In this document: positions 10,901 to 21,505 of the stretch, piece by piece
Numbering within the stretch: the first letter of the stretch is position 1
How the letters are laid out: each line of letters starts with the position of its first letter
Source of the DNA: Sanguinoderma infundibulare
Taxonomy: Eukaryota; Basidiomycota; Agaricomycetes; Polyporales; Polyporaceae
Direction: 5' to 3'
DNA length: 64,000 bases
NCBI GenBank assembly: GCA_032821775.1
Contig: JAVLRN010000010.1
Span: 372,001-436,000, forward strand
Notes under the pieces: generated by a model
The model's input: only the letters and a program-made list of their open reading frames with translations
Database searches by the model: none
Told to the model about the DNA's origin: nothing
Position numbers and translations under genes: made by a program

Positions 10901-12706
10901 TTCTCACACTCGTCAATCGATGTGTCGGGAACTTCACTTGTGTGTGGCCGAGGGGGCTTCTTGCGTGCGGCAGTGACGCGAGCCTCCATCATATCGATCT
11001 TTTCTTTGGATAAGAAGTATTTCGGCTCATAGAACCACGGGCTTTCGCCTGCAGCGACGTTGTGACGTTGGCTGAATGTCGCATCCAGGGCAACGTGGAT
11101 GTCTCCACCATCACTGGAAAATTTCGTGAGTACAATATGAAGATCCGTCGAGGTGAACGCACTGTTCGAAGTCGCGCCCAAATCGTGTCCCTCCAAAGCA
11201 CGCCGGACATAGCTTTTGCAGGTAGCGGGTACAGGTTTCCCCGGCGGATTCATCGTCATGGAGGCCTTCTGGTGAGTGCTCACACGGACGGTCGCTCGAA
11301 CGGTCGCGTGGATGGTCGCGTGGATGGTCGCGCGGATGGTCGCTCGAACGGTCGCGCAGATGGTCGCTCGAACGGTCGCGCGGATGGTCGCGCGGATGGT
11401 CGCTCGAACGGTCGCGCGGATGGTCGCGCGGATGGTCGCTCGAATGGTCGCGCAGACGGTAATGGTTGCTGCCCGGGTGCTCTGCAGAAGGATTCTGTTG
11501 TTAGAATTCGAATCATGATGGGTATAATGCAAAACATACCGAGGGACGAAGAGTTCTTCGTGGCGTTTGTCTGAGAGTTCTGCCGCTCGGTGTTGACGAG
11601 AGGGATGCACTCATCTACCGCCTTCTCGAGCATAGCCTCCGGGCGCCGACGGAGGACGTCGTACCATTGGATAGCATGACCCAACCCTCGACGAAAGGGG
11701 TCTTGTACAGGCTCGTCCTTGAGTTGAAAATCAGTAAAACATAACGGAGCGCAGAACTGACGAAATCATACCTTGTCGTTTAGGATGGGGAATCCACGGC
11801 GACTGTACATCGTCTTCAGCGCGCCGGATAGGGCCCCCACAGCATCTGCAGACCGCTCAAAGAGGGCGAAGTAGAAGTCTAGCAAGTCTATCGATACCGC
11901 AAGACGAGGTTGAAGAGGTGACGTGGGGAAAAGACCGTTGCGCACGAGAGTTTGCGCAATAGTAGCGCACTCGCAAGTTTCGAATGCGATTGTAATCAAG
12001 TCTGTTGAAATGAGTTCATGTTGTTACTGCTTAGAATGAGCAATGACGTACGGTCGACATGAAGACATTGGATATTCAGTTCCTTGGGGGTGCACACTGG
12101 CAGTCTTTTGCAGTGGCACATGTTCGTCTTAACTTCAAGAGGGCGACCCAACCGACCTTGACTTCGCTGCATGTAGCCAAGATAGTCGTGTACCAGAGTG
12201 GGGATCAAGGCGAGCCAGTTATTGTATAGGCGATGAGCGGTATCGTCCGGAAGTACTCTCCGAGAACGCGGTTGTGGGTTTTCTGTCCCTGAGCTTGGCT
12301 CGTGACCATGCAGGTCGTCGCTGGGATGTGGAGTGCATCCCTCTTCAGGCGGAGGGCTGCTAACATCCACTACAGGCTGGGTGTCTATGTCGGAAGGCTG
12401 GGTGTCTATGTCGGAGCGCTGGTGACGTTTGCGAATCTCATTTATTTCGCTGAGCAGCTGTTCCGCTTCGAGAGCAAGCCCGGGCCGAATGATCACTTCA
12501 GAGTCTTTGCGCCAAGGCCGACGTCTTTTTGGGCTCTCGAAATGGTGTCCCACCACCTGATGTGAGCGTTTAGAAGGCCGTCGCGGAGGCGTAGCTGGTG
12601 GTGGTAACACGGGCGACCTGGAATCCATGTTGGACCACGAAGGCAAGGCAGGGAGGACCGAAGGATGATGGATCCGGAGAACGTGCAAGCGCCTGACGCG
12701 GGCCAT
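7914..12706 (-). CDS. KDZ-family transposase fused to a Ulp1-type cysteine protease
   Basis: Thirteen exons join without a stop into about 1310 aa: roughly 12706-12052, 12001-11772, 11717-11540, 11268-11163, 11113-10657, 10597-10400, 10348-10142, 10091-9707, 9652-9263, 9208-8814, 8765-8292, 8244-8140 and 8066-7914. The N-terminal half has the cysteine clusters of Kyakuja-Dileera-Zisupton elements (CHCKRLPVC, then CECATIAQTL, then LCPACFGG). The transposase core follows, with RHDVVLFLANVDTPGE, YYDIGCVMDRSL and MHAYGHQWACQL. The C-terminal part is a C48 (Ulp1/SENP) protease domain with WLNDDCIN, catalytic His in SHWTLAVV, Asp in AYFDSFG and Cys in WDCGVWVL. Such protease-bearing KDZ elements are known in basidiomycetes. 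The role is element transposition; the protease may act on SUMO or on the transposase itself (inference). One intron (donor at 9706) appears to use GC. All catalytic motifs are present, so it may be functional. Confidence 0.9.
11281..11460. repeat. 12-bp minisatellite in intron 3 of the KDZ transposase
   Basis: About 15 copies of a 12-bp unit alternating between gtcgctcgaacg, gtcgcgcggatg and close variants. It fills most of the 271-nt intron (11269-11539), which is about five times longer than the other introns of this gene. Twelve being a multiple of three, the array is also open in frame on both strands, which produces misleading long reading frames. Confidence 0.9.
12378..12419 (-). repeat. 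21-bp tandem repeat in the transposase N-terminus
   Basis: Two copies of ctgggtgtctatgtcggaagg (the second with a changed end) encode a duplicated SDIDTQP heptapeptide in a disordered part of the transposase. Minor, in frame. Confidence 0.8.
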
Positions 12707-12790
12707 CGAACTGTTTGTGTCTTTAATCAAAACCAAATATCCTATTCAACTGACGGTCGCGCGGACGGTCGCGCGGACGGTTCTGCGACC

Positions 12791-13202
12791 AGAAGAAATC
12801 CAAACCTATATTAGGAGAAGCTATTTATAGACTACATGTGAGAAGTTCGCGCGAGGGGGGTCTCTCAGAGTCAATTCCCATGTGCAACCAATACGTCTAA
12901 AGGAGGGGACTGGGGACCTGCCTTAGGTGGATGAGCAGGTCTAATCAGGCAGGAACCCCTGGGCGTCTCGAGCAACGACCACCATCATCTCTCCCACATC
13001 TCTGCCATTTTCCGGCTCATGCCCTCTTACTAGAGGCGTAGTATTTCTGCTTGCACCTCACTATGGCGTAGCAAGACTTCCGCGAGTTGTTCACTCATCC
13101 CTGCATTACCACTCCGGATTCGATCGAGTCGGATCGACAAGAGTCCCCTCAATGGAGCAACATCGTAATATCCGCACCTCAGGGGGAGGTTCTCAGCTAT
13201 GA
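12791..13202. other. Intergenic between transposon and P450-1
   Basis: Probable promoter region of P450-1; no other gene seen. Confidence 0.5.
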
Positions 13203-13208
13203 TATAAG
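13203..13208 (+). promoter_or_regulatory. TATA-like box of P450-1
   Basis: TATAAG 40-45 nt upstream of the ATG at 13248, in the place where P450-3 has TATAAA. Confidence 0.5.
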
Positions 13209-13247
13209 TCTTCTGATTTGCGCACACTTTTGACAAACTCGACCAAC

Positions 13248-15361
13248 ATGCTCGACTCTACTGAAATGTTCTACGTCCTCGCCGCGTTTGGCGTATCGCT
13301 ATTCTTCTTTGGTCTAGCCCACCGACGTGGTCGGCTCTTTGGTGCTCTACCTCCCGGCCCAACACGTCTCCCATTCCTAGGCAGCATCTTCGATCTTCCC
13401 AAGGGAAACCATGTGGAGTACTTCCACAAGCTGTCACAGAAGTACGGTATGTCGGTCCGCGCTCTCTGTAGGGAATCGCTTCTTCATAGATATTTCACAG
13501 GCGATGTCGCATACGTTGACGCTCTTGGCCAACCCATGGTCATTCTTGGGTCGGGCACGGCCGCCACCGATCTCTTGGAGAAACGATCGGGGAACTATTC
13601 GGACAGGCAGGCTTCCCCCATGGCACAACTGTGAGGATGCTTCGTCGGGCTCCCTCACCATCAGTCAACTCAGTTTCTCTCTGCAGCGCGGACAGCAACT
13701 GGATGCTTGTCCTTCTTCAGTGCGATCCGCTGTGGCGAGAACAGAGGAAACTCATCCACAAATATCTTGGCTCGAACGCTTTGAACCGGTTTCACCCCGT
13801 CCTAGAGACGCACAATCGAGTATTGCTGCGCAACCTGTTGGACGCTCCTGCGCGATTTTTTGATCACATCAGGTTGTACGTCCCTTTCACCTCCGCGGGC
13901 TGTCCGGTCAGCGCTATTGCATTTTGAGTCGCTCACTCATGACTCGTAGTTCCGTCAGCGCTGCAACCCTTGAATTAACGTATGGTATCAAGGTCACTGG
14001 GCCAGATGACGAGTTTGTCGTGCTAGAAGACGAGTCCCTCAGGGCCATCGGTGACGTTTTCTGCCCCGGACGCTACCTTGTCGAAGTCTTTCCAGTCCTT
14101 CGTCACCTTCCAAGATGGTTTCCTGGGTGCACCTTCCACGAGGCGGCGCAGGAGTACAAGAATCTCTGGGACAGGTCGCGTAACCAACCATTTGATGCCT
14201 CATTGGAACTCAGCGTATGTCACGGACGCTCATGATATATCATCTTGCGGACTGACGTTCTCGGCGGCTCACAGCGCAGCGGGAAAGCCAAGGAGAATGT
14301 CGTGTCTTTGATGGTATCCGGCGAAGCTCACAATCAGGAACATGTATCTGAAGAATGCTCGGCAAATGCAAGGGACGCCTCCGCAGTGATTTACATTGGT
14401 ACGTTTTAGTGGACTTGTGCATTAAGGTCGCTTTACTAACTGATTCTTCCTCATATGCAGGAGGCGCAGATACTGTAAGCTCATTCTGCGTCGGAACAAG
14501 TGTTGCCCTGGCGAGCTCACAAGTGCCGATCTTACCATAGATGATTGTCTCGCTCCAAGTCTTCATTCTCGCTATGGTCCTCAATCCAGAGGTTCAAGCG
14601 ACAGCTCGAGCGGAGCTCGACCACGTCATCGGCTCGGATCGTCTTCCTGTCATGAGCGATGTTCTCGGCGGCTCCCTCCCATACACCGAGGCCGTCATGC
14701 TCGAGGTTCTCCGGTGGAAGCCCGCCTCTCCCCTTGGATTCCCCCACCGGTCGCGGGAGGACGATGAGTACCGCGGGATGTTCATCCCGAAAGGATCGAT
14801 TGTAGTCGCGAACAACCAGTGAGTTTGGCTTGGATCGCTATTCGGCGTTCGTGGCTCACGTGCTCCTGCAGGGCTATGTCCCAAGATCCAGTTGCCTACC
14901 CAGACCCGGAGAGCTTCCAGCCTGAGCGGTTCCTGAAGGACGGGAAGCTGAACCCAGACGTACTCGATCCTAGGTCTTTTGCATTCGGGTACGGGCGGAG
15001 GTGTGTTTGACCGTTCCCTCCACTCGCGTGTATTCACTTTTGCTGATGGCGGCGCTACCCTGCCGTGGGGGAATAGGATCTGTCCCGGACGCTTCCTCGC
15101 CCTGCAGGAGATGATGTTTGCCATCGCGTCAATCTTGCACGCGTTCGTGATCGAACCCCCGGTCGACGCGGATGGTGCTCCCGTGTATCCGCCCACAGAA
15201 TCCGTGTTTCATGGTGCCTTGCTGTAAGTGCACACGACCCCCTGATGTGCACTGTACTGATCTGCGTGTACGCTAGGACGCCTGTGCCATTCGAGTGCAC
15301 TTTCAAGCCCAGATCGCCAGCTATGGAGAGTTTGATCATCGCAGATTCTGTGACGGCGTAG
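13248..15361 (+). CDS. Cytochrome P450 monooxygenase (P450-1), 519 aa
   Basis: Ten exons: 13248-13446, 13501-13630, 13687-13875, 13950-14214, 14275-14398, 14461-14474, 14541-14818, 14872-15000, 15077-15223, 15277-15361; all phases agree. It has an N-terminal membrane anchor (about residues 5-22), the Pro-rich hinge LPPGPTRLP, the helix-I motif GGADT carried by the 14-nt exon 6, the K-helix ExxR in EVLRWKP, the PERF motif FQPERF and the heme-binding FGYGRRICPG with the Cys ligand. This makes it an ER-anchored, CPR-dependent monooxygenase. It resembles the large basidiomycete set often labelled O-methylsterigmatocystin oxidoreductase-like; that label says nothing firm about substrate. The same exon plan recurs in P450-3 to P450-9 of this window. 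Start chosen as the first ATG before the anchor. Confidence 0.95.
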
Positions 15362-16138
15362 ATGTTATTGTGAGATAGACAACATATCTTCGCAGCAAGT
15401 ACCTTTGAGGTAGCGTGATAAACGAAATAGTTGTTTTGATCCTAATTTCAAGCATGTATAGATAGAATTCAGAGTACGTTTAACCCAGAAGAGAATTCGT
15501 TCCCAAGTGCGGATTCTGAAGTCGATCGAAAAGCGCCGACAAATTGACGACCACGTGTCACCACAAGAATCCCCCTTTTTCAAGGTGGCAGTCTCCGCCA
15601 TCTACGCTCACCGTCTCTTGTGGCACCTTACTCACCGTCTTGCCGCAGATTTGAATTTGATGGACGGCAGTTATGGTACTAAGTGTGATCGTCCACTCGG
15701 ACTCGCAAGGATAGGCAATAGAGTCGCCATGAGGTACGCAAGTATTTCCGACGTCCGTTTGTCACAAACTTACAACCGCCCTTCCTCTGTGTTGCCGACT
15801 CAACGTGAGGTAGGAGTTTCTTTGACTAAAGCAGACGGAGGTTGGAGAAGCCTCACGGTACCCAACACGCTATGGGGTTGAGTGAGCAATATTTGATCAC
15901 TGGCACGATTCGTAGCCTGTCCAGGCCAAGTCAAGCACCTTCCGTGACAACCCGCCCTTATGACCCCCTCTTTGCCATCCTTTCGCCGACCGTCGCGGAC
16001 GTGTCACGGGATTGTAGCACTGCGTCGATCACTTGGCGATGACTTTCGGGACGATCCCGCCACCTAGTTCGAACCTAATATAAGGGGGTACGCCCATGAC
16101 GTCCTCCTCATACCCCCCTATCACATTCGCTCTCTGAT
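15362..16138. other. Intergenic between P450-1 and P450-2
   Basis: 777 bp with no gene seen. It contains a CACGTG at about 15552. TATAAG at about 16079 lies 60 nt upstream of the P450-2 ATG and may be its TATA box. Confidence 0.45.
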
Positions 16139-18473
16139 ATGGCCAAACTTGCGGTGATCGTCGTGTCGGGCTTTGTCCTGCACCTGATATGGCGCCTCGT
16201 ACGAAACTACTTCGTGTCATCTCCGTTGGACAAGATACCGGGTCCTCCTTCCGGGTCGATTATCGGAGGTGCGTGCAACATAAGCTCACACCAGAGCTCA
16301 TGAGGGCTGACCTGCAACCCAGGAAATATGTTCCAGCTCTTCGAACATGACAGCTGGAAGTTCCAGGATAACCTCATCCAGACGTACGGCCCGGTCGCCA
16401 AGATTCAGAGTTTCTTCGGTGTGAGTTTTCCTTAGCTTGTCCATAAGATTGGCCGCCTTTGACCCGTGTCGTGCAGGCGCGATGGTTGCACATTTACGAC
16501 CCGAAGGCCTTGCACAGCATCTACGTCAAGGATCAGGACAATTACTACAGGGGTGCTCAAGCGGTTGGGTATGTCCAAACTGCCAGATGTAGATACGAAA
16601 CTCATTAACATTTGGGCAGCATGGTACGCTTGCTCCTCGGACCGAGTCTGGCGGGAACGTACGGCGCCCCTCACAAGAAGCAGCGCAAGATGTTGAATCC
16701 TGTCTTCTCCGGCGCGCACATGCGCAACCTAACCCCCTTGTTCTACGGTGTTGCAGGACAGGTGAGTCGGCCTCGCCTTAATACGTGCTCGCAACTTGCG
16801 CTGATCTACCACGATAGCTTCGGACGGCCATCGAGACTCTCGTCAAAGACGGTCCTGGTGACCTGGACATCCTTGGATGGATGGGGCGTACCGCGCTTGA
16901 ACTTGTCGGTCAGGGGGGTCTAGGCTATTCCTTCGATCCTTTGGTGGCGGAGTCCCGCGACGACTACACAGAAGCGGTCAAAGGTTTCATGTTCGTGTCA
17001 CACAGCTATGCGGCGCTCATGCTTTCTTCTGATACGAGGCGTATCTGTTAGACCCGCCCTCAACGACGTGCAGTGGATTCGAGTCATCACTCCATACGTA
17101 TCTTACCTTGGACCTCGCTGGTTCCGCCGCATGGTCGTTGACCTCATTCCCATCAAGAGCATCCAGCGCGTCAAGAATATCATGGATGTCGTCCACCGCC
17201 GGTCGGAGGCCATATACTTCGCCAAGAAAGCTGCCATTGAGAAGGGTGATGTCGAGTTGCTGCATGCGGTGGGGGAGGGTAAGGACATCATGAGCATTCT
17301 GCGTGAGTTCTATTTTCATGTGCGCCATTTCGGGGTATCCACACACTCACGGCGGTTCTGATAGTGAGAGAGAACATGAAGGCCTCTGAAGAGGACAGAC
17401 TACCCGATGAAGAAGCTCGTGCGCAGATGGCGTAAGTCCCGTGAGCCGCTTTGCCGACATGTGATGGCTCACTCTCCTCTCCTGCTTTTGCGAATGTAGA
17501 ACGTTCATCGTGGCTGGCGTGGATACCACATCGAACGCACTCTCGCGCGTTCTGCATCTACTTTCGCAGAACCCGGACGTCCAAGCGAAACTTCGGGCAG
17601 AGCTTCTTGACGCGCAAGAGCTGTACGGCAAGGACATCCCATATGACGAACTGTCTGCTTTGCCGTACCTGGACGCCGTATGTCGGGAGACCCTTCGTCT
17701 GTGAGCCTCCTTTCGTCTTTCGTCCCGCGCGAACTGGCTAACTCTTGACATGCTCGTAGGCACGCACCCGTCAATCTCTCCAACAGACAGTGCGTGTTCC
17801 ATCGATTGTAGGATACCGACTGAGGCTGAAGCACCACCTAGAGCCATGAACGACACCATCATCCCGCTTTCGGAACCCCTGCGGTGCACAGACGGGTCAA
17901 TAATGACCGAGATTGCCGTCCCTAAGGGGACGTTCTTCTTGCTCAACCTTCGTGCGTGTAACACCTACAAGGCTCTATGGGGCGAGGACGCGCATGAGTG
18001 GAAGCCGGAGAGGTGGCTCCAGCCTCTACCCAAAGCTGTCGAGGAGGCTCGTATCCCAGGCATCTACGCGAACTTGTATGTACTACCCATCTCGTCTTTG
18101 TGCTGTGGTTCTCCTTTTGACGCGATGTGCTTGACAGGATGACTTTCATCAGCGGCGGACACGCATGCATGTACGTTCTTTTCCACTTGTGTCTTTCTTA
18201 CGCACTGGAATGACCTCTCTCCGTGGCGTCTTTAGCGGATTCAAGTTCTCTCAACTCGAAATGAGTAAGCCCGTGTATCTCGTCCGATGAGCACCTCTCA
18301 TTGACCTTGTGCGATTTTCAGAGGTCGTCCTGTCCACATTGGTGTCCAGCTTCAAGTTCGAGCTCTCCGACACGCCGATCATCTGGAATTTTGGAGGTAT
18401 TGCTTTCCCGGCGACGAGCTACGAGTCCTCGAGGCCCGAGATGACACTGAGGGTCAGCCTCGCGTCTCGCTAG
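16139..18473 (+). CDS. Cytochrome P450 monooxygenase (P450-2), 537 aa, different family
   Basis: Thirteen exons with consistent phase: 16139-16268, 16323-16420, 16477-16568, 16620-16761, 16818-16994, 17074-17302, 17365-17431, 17500-17700, 17760-17789, 17842-18075, 18138-18170, 18236-18264, 18322-18473. It has an N-terminal anchor, the hinge [11 protein letters not shown], the helix-I motif AGVDTTSNA, the ExxR in RETLRLHAPV, FKPERW-like WKPERWLQP and the heme region [10 protein letters not shown]. The family, with YGPVAKI and [12 protein letters not shown], is the basidiomycete type related to CYP5150/CYP5144, assignment uncertain. Unusually, the conserved Arg of FxxGxRxCxG is His here. It shares neither intron positions nor family with its neighbours. 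Intron 5 (16995-17073) is the least certain junction, resting on a weak GTGTCA donor. Confidence 0.92.
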
Positions 18474-19170
18474 CGGTAAGTATATTCATCATGTATGTTT
18501 CGTTACTATGTACTATAGCGCAATGTGTGCACGTATCCAGTTGGACTTTTTTGTATTTGTATTCGAATTTAGTACAGTTGTACTCAGGGACCTGATTTGG
18601 AATGGAGCGGATTGTGTATACCACAAGCTTATATTGACAATCATGCGGTTCTATCCGATTTCTGGAACAACCCATGGTATATGAAAAGATAGCAAGTCTC
18701 AAGTTCGGTTAACACAGATGTACTAGTAGCCAGGGAAGACAAGGGGTGGCATCATGAGAGCCCAAGAAGGTGTGCCACGTGGCGCCATAGGATGTCTTGT
18801 CCGGATTAGGCCTCTCAGCAGGTCTCAGCTGTAGCCTCCGAGTCTGTCCCCATCCTCCGTTCGCTCTGGTCGATCCATTCATCATTTCTCGTCGACCGTT
18901 CCCCTAAAGGACTACGCCTCAGGGGAAACTGCACGGCGCGTACGAGTCTACATGTGGCACGATTGCCGTAACTCCAGGACATATTCGGATGCTGTGAGTG
19001 ATCTTTTGACCTCGACTTTCTCTACAAGGACCTACAGCCCCTTTGTAGATGATGCGCCCAGTAGGCGAGCATTCTTCAACGGCGTATACCAATAAACCAA
19101 CGTAATCTGGCACACTGACAACGCTGCCAATCTTTCACCACCACGTCGTCTACCACTACAGCCATTCACA
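18474..19170. other. Intergenic between P450-2 and the FAD oxidoreductase
   Basis: No gene seen in 697 bp; the 18480-18720 part is AT-richer than its surroundings, as expected for 3' flank. Confidence 0.45.
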
Positions 19171-20959
19171 ATGGGCGGCCTTATCTCTCGCGCGAAGTTC
19201 TTCCTCTTTGCCAGCATGGAGGTAGCAAGGATTGTTCAGGCCCTCATGAAACGCATCGGACGCAGCCCGGGCCTTCCAGTACCAAGCCCAACTCTCTCGT
19301 TCTGGACTGTTCCTGCTGCCCCTATCCCCTCCGTCTCCCCTACCGACCTGCCCGACTATGCAGACGTGGTTATCATCGGTTCCGGGATCACAGGAACGTC
19401 GTTCGCCTACAACGCTTTGGGTCTGGAGAGCGGTTTGAGGGTTGTCATGCTGGAGGCGCGGGATATTTGCTCTGGAGCAACCGGCAGGTACGTCCATCCA
19501 GTGTCTCGGTAATGGCAACTTTGGCTCACTGGGCGTTAGAAACGGAGGGCACGTCAATCCGCAGTTCTACCATGACTACGCTGAGCTGAAAGAGAAGTAC
19601 GGCGAGCGTGACGCTAAGTCCATGCTCGCGTTTCGACAAGTCCATCTCTCGGAACTCAGGCGAGTCGCTACCGCCGAAGGCATTATGGAGGAGTCTCAGT
19701 ACCGCGACACCCAGCATGTCGAGGTGTACGCGTCCGCGCACGCTTTCGCCGCAGCTAAGGAGAACCTCGCGAAGTGGCGCGTGGACTTCCCAAAGGAGGC
19801 GTCGCAAGTTGGACTTCACGAGCGCGAGGAGGGGATCGAGGTCAGTCTACTCTCATAGTCATTGGCACATACTCTAACGAGATGGGATTGCATTTGTAGA
19901 AGTTCCGTTTGTCCGCGCAAGTCGTAGGTTGCATATCCAACCCGGGAGCCGCGATGCATGCGTATCGTTTTGTCACTGGTCTTCTCGCCAAACTCCTCGC
20001 TCGGCACCCAGACAAGTAAGCCACAATCGTCACAATTCATACGAGCAATTTGACTGATGCAAACTCTAAGCTTTCATATATTCGCGCATATACCTTGCAC
20101 ATCAATCTCAGTTGGAGGTGATGTCAGCAGCAATCCAGACCTGTACCTCGTCCACACCTCCCGTGGTGCCATCCGCGCCCGCCACGTCGTACATGCGACA
20201 AACGGCTGGTCCGCGCATCTTCTCCCCGGCCTGATCGCGAAGATCGTGCCCACCCGCGCGGTGATGTCTGCCCAACGCCCAGGCAGCCTTCTTCATCGCT
20301 CAACCTTGTCCGGCAAGCGCTCCTTCGTCTTCTACCGCGGCGGTGCCGGATACGACTACCTGACGCAGCTCCCGGTTGGCGAGCAAGAGCTCATGTTCGG
20401 CGGTGGCTGGGCGCTGGCCGTCAACGAGGCTGGGGTGCCGGACGTGGGGATCGTGGACGATAGTGAGGTCAATCACGCCGGGGCGTCCTACCTCGCGGGC
20501 GCGTTGCCGCAGCACTTCGGCCTCAACCATTGGGGCGCTGACGTACCGCCTGTACAACCGGGGCCAGAGGAACGCGCGGTTGGCGAAGAGACACAATGGG
20601 CGCTCGGGCGTACCAAGGCGCAGTGGAGCGGTATCCTCGGCGTCTCAGTCGACATGCTGCCCTGGGTCGGACGTGTACCAGACAAAGTTTCCGAGCGCGC
20701 GCCACCCCTTCACCCCCGAGGTGGAGACCGGAGGACTGTGAGCTCGGACGAGATGCGTACCGCTGCGCCCGGCGAATGGATCGCGGCGGGGTACACGGGC
20801 GAGGGTATGGTGCACGCGTGGATGAGCGGGAAGGCGTTGGCGTACATGGTGCTGGACAAGGACGAGGCTATCGCGGACTGGTTTCCGGAGATGATACGCA
20901 TGACGGAGAGGCGGTGGAAGAGGGCGAATGTCGAGGAGTTGTTCGCACGGTTCATGTAA
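19171..20959 (+). CDS. FAD-dependent oxidoreductase (DAO family), 540 aa
   Basis: Four exons in phase: 19171-19487, 19540-19840, 19900-20015, 20071-20959. Around residue 68 the Rossmann dinucleotide-binding motif VVIIGSGITG is followed by the acidic residue in MLEARD and then GATGRNGGH, the typical start of D-amino-acid-oxidase-fold (DAO) flavoproteins. The C-terminal GYTGEGMVHAWMSG is the closing FAD-contact segment of the same fold. Members oxidise amines or amino acids with H2O2 formation; the substrate here is unknown. A hydrophobic, basic N-terminal 60 residues precede the FAD domain and may be an anchor or linker. It sits between two P450 genes on the same strand, so a joint pathway is plausible but unproven. 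Confidence 0.9.
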
Positions 20960-21465
20960 CGCGGACCCCGAAACATGCCCTAGGTGCGATTGAATTCCAA
21001 CGTGTTTTCGTTCGGAACGGTGTTATTCTCAGTTGTATTGACCAGCATCGGTATGGTTATTCCTCCAGGTGTCAAGTTGTTGAGTGTTGACATAGACGGC
21101 GATCAGCTTGCCTGCACCTTTGAACAACTATGTCATTCCAACATACGCTTATCCTGCCCAAGGCTCCCTGGAATCGATTGCGCATGCTTCAGCGATCGAG
21201 AAGCTGCCAGTTCCCCAACGTTGTACGTCATAATTCGGCTGCTTCCCACTGCGGTACATTGCGCTTACGAACGATTGCTAGTCTATCCTAATTGTTTTTC
21301 CCAGGTCCTCGTCTTCTCATCATGCGAAAAATGTCAGCTGAGCTTGATATCACATAGTCGAGGGGTTGAGAGACGGCGTCCGTTAGCGCGTTGCGCAATG
21401 TCAACTGACTGTGGGTCCACCGTATGTCGTGGAGTGTGTGTGAACAGACAACGGCACCGAAAACA
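20960..21465. other. Intergenic upstream of P450-3
   Basis: The plus-strand frame is open for much of this stretch but contains no start context or recognisable protein; treated as promoter region. Confidence 0.45.
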
Positions 21466-21471
21466 TATAAA
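21466..21471 (+). promoter_or_regulatory. TATA box of P450-3
   Basis: TATAAA 35-40 nt upstream of the ATG at 21506. Confidence 0.6.
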
Positions 21472-21505
21472 GCTGGAGGATCCAGCGACTCTTCCGACTG
21501 TAGAC

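Larger units (their letters stand above)
7914..12790 (-). mobile_element. KDZ (Zisupton-like) DNA transposon, ends not located
   Basis: The extent given is the coding region plus the short repeat at about 12752-12781 upstream of its start. That repeat is two copies of gtcgcgcggacg plus a partial copy, matching the unit of the minisatellite inside intron 3, which suggests both belong to the element. I could not see terminal inverted repeats or the 8-bp duplication expected of this superfamily, so true ends may lie further out. Confidence 0.6.

Noticed and set aside
11281..11460. Repeat array resembling CRISPR or a coding repeat (Ala-Thr-Ile-Arg)
   Set aside because: Units are contiguous without spacers and lie inside a spliced intron of a eukaryotic gene; the open frame follows from the 12-bp period.
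17790..17811. A 22-nt intron in P450-2 between the K-helix and the next exon
   Set aside because: Too short for splicing. A 52-nt intron with the same donor (17790-17841) keeps phase and restores the expected sequence.
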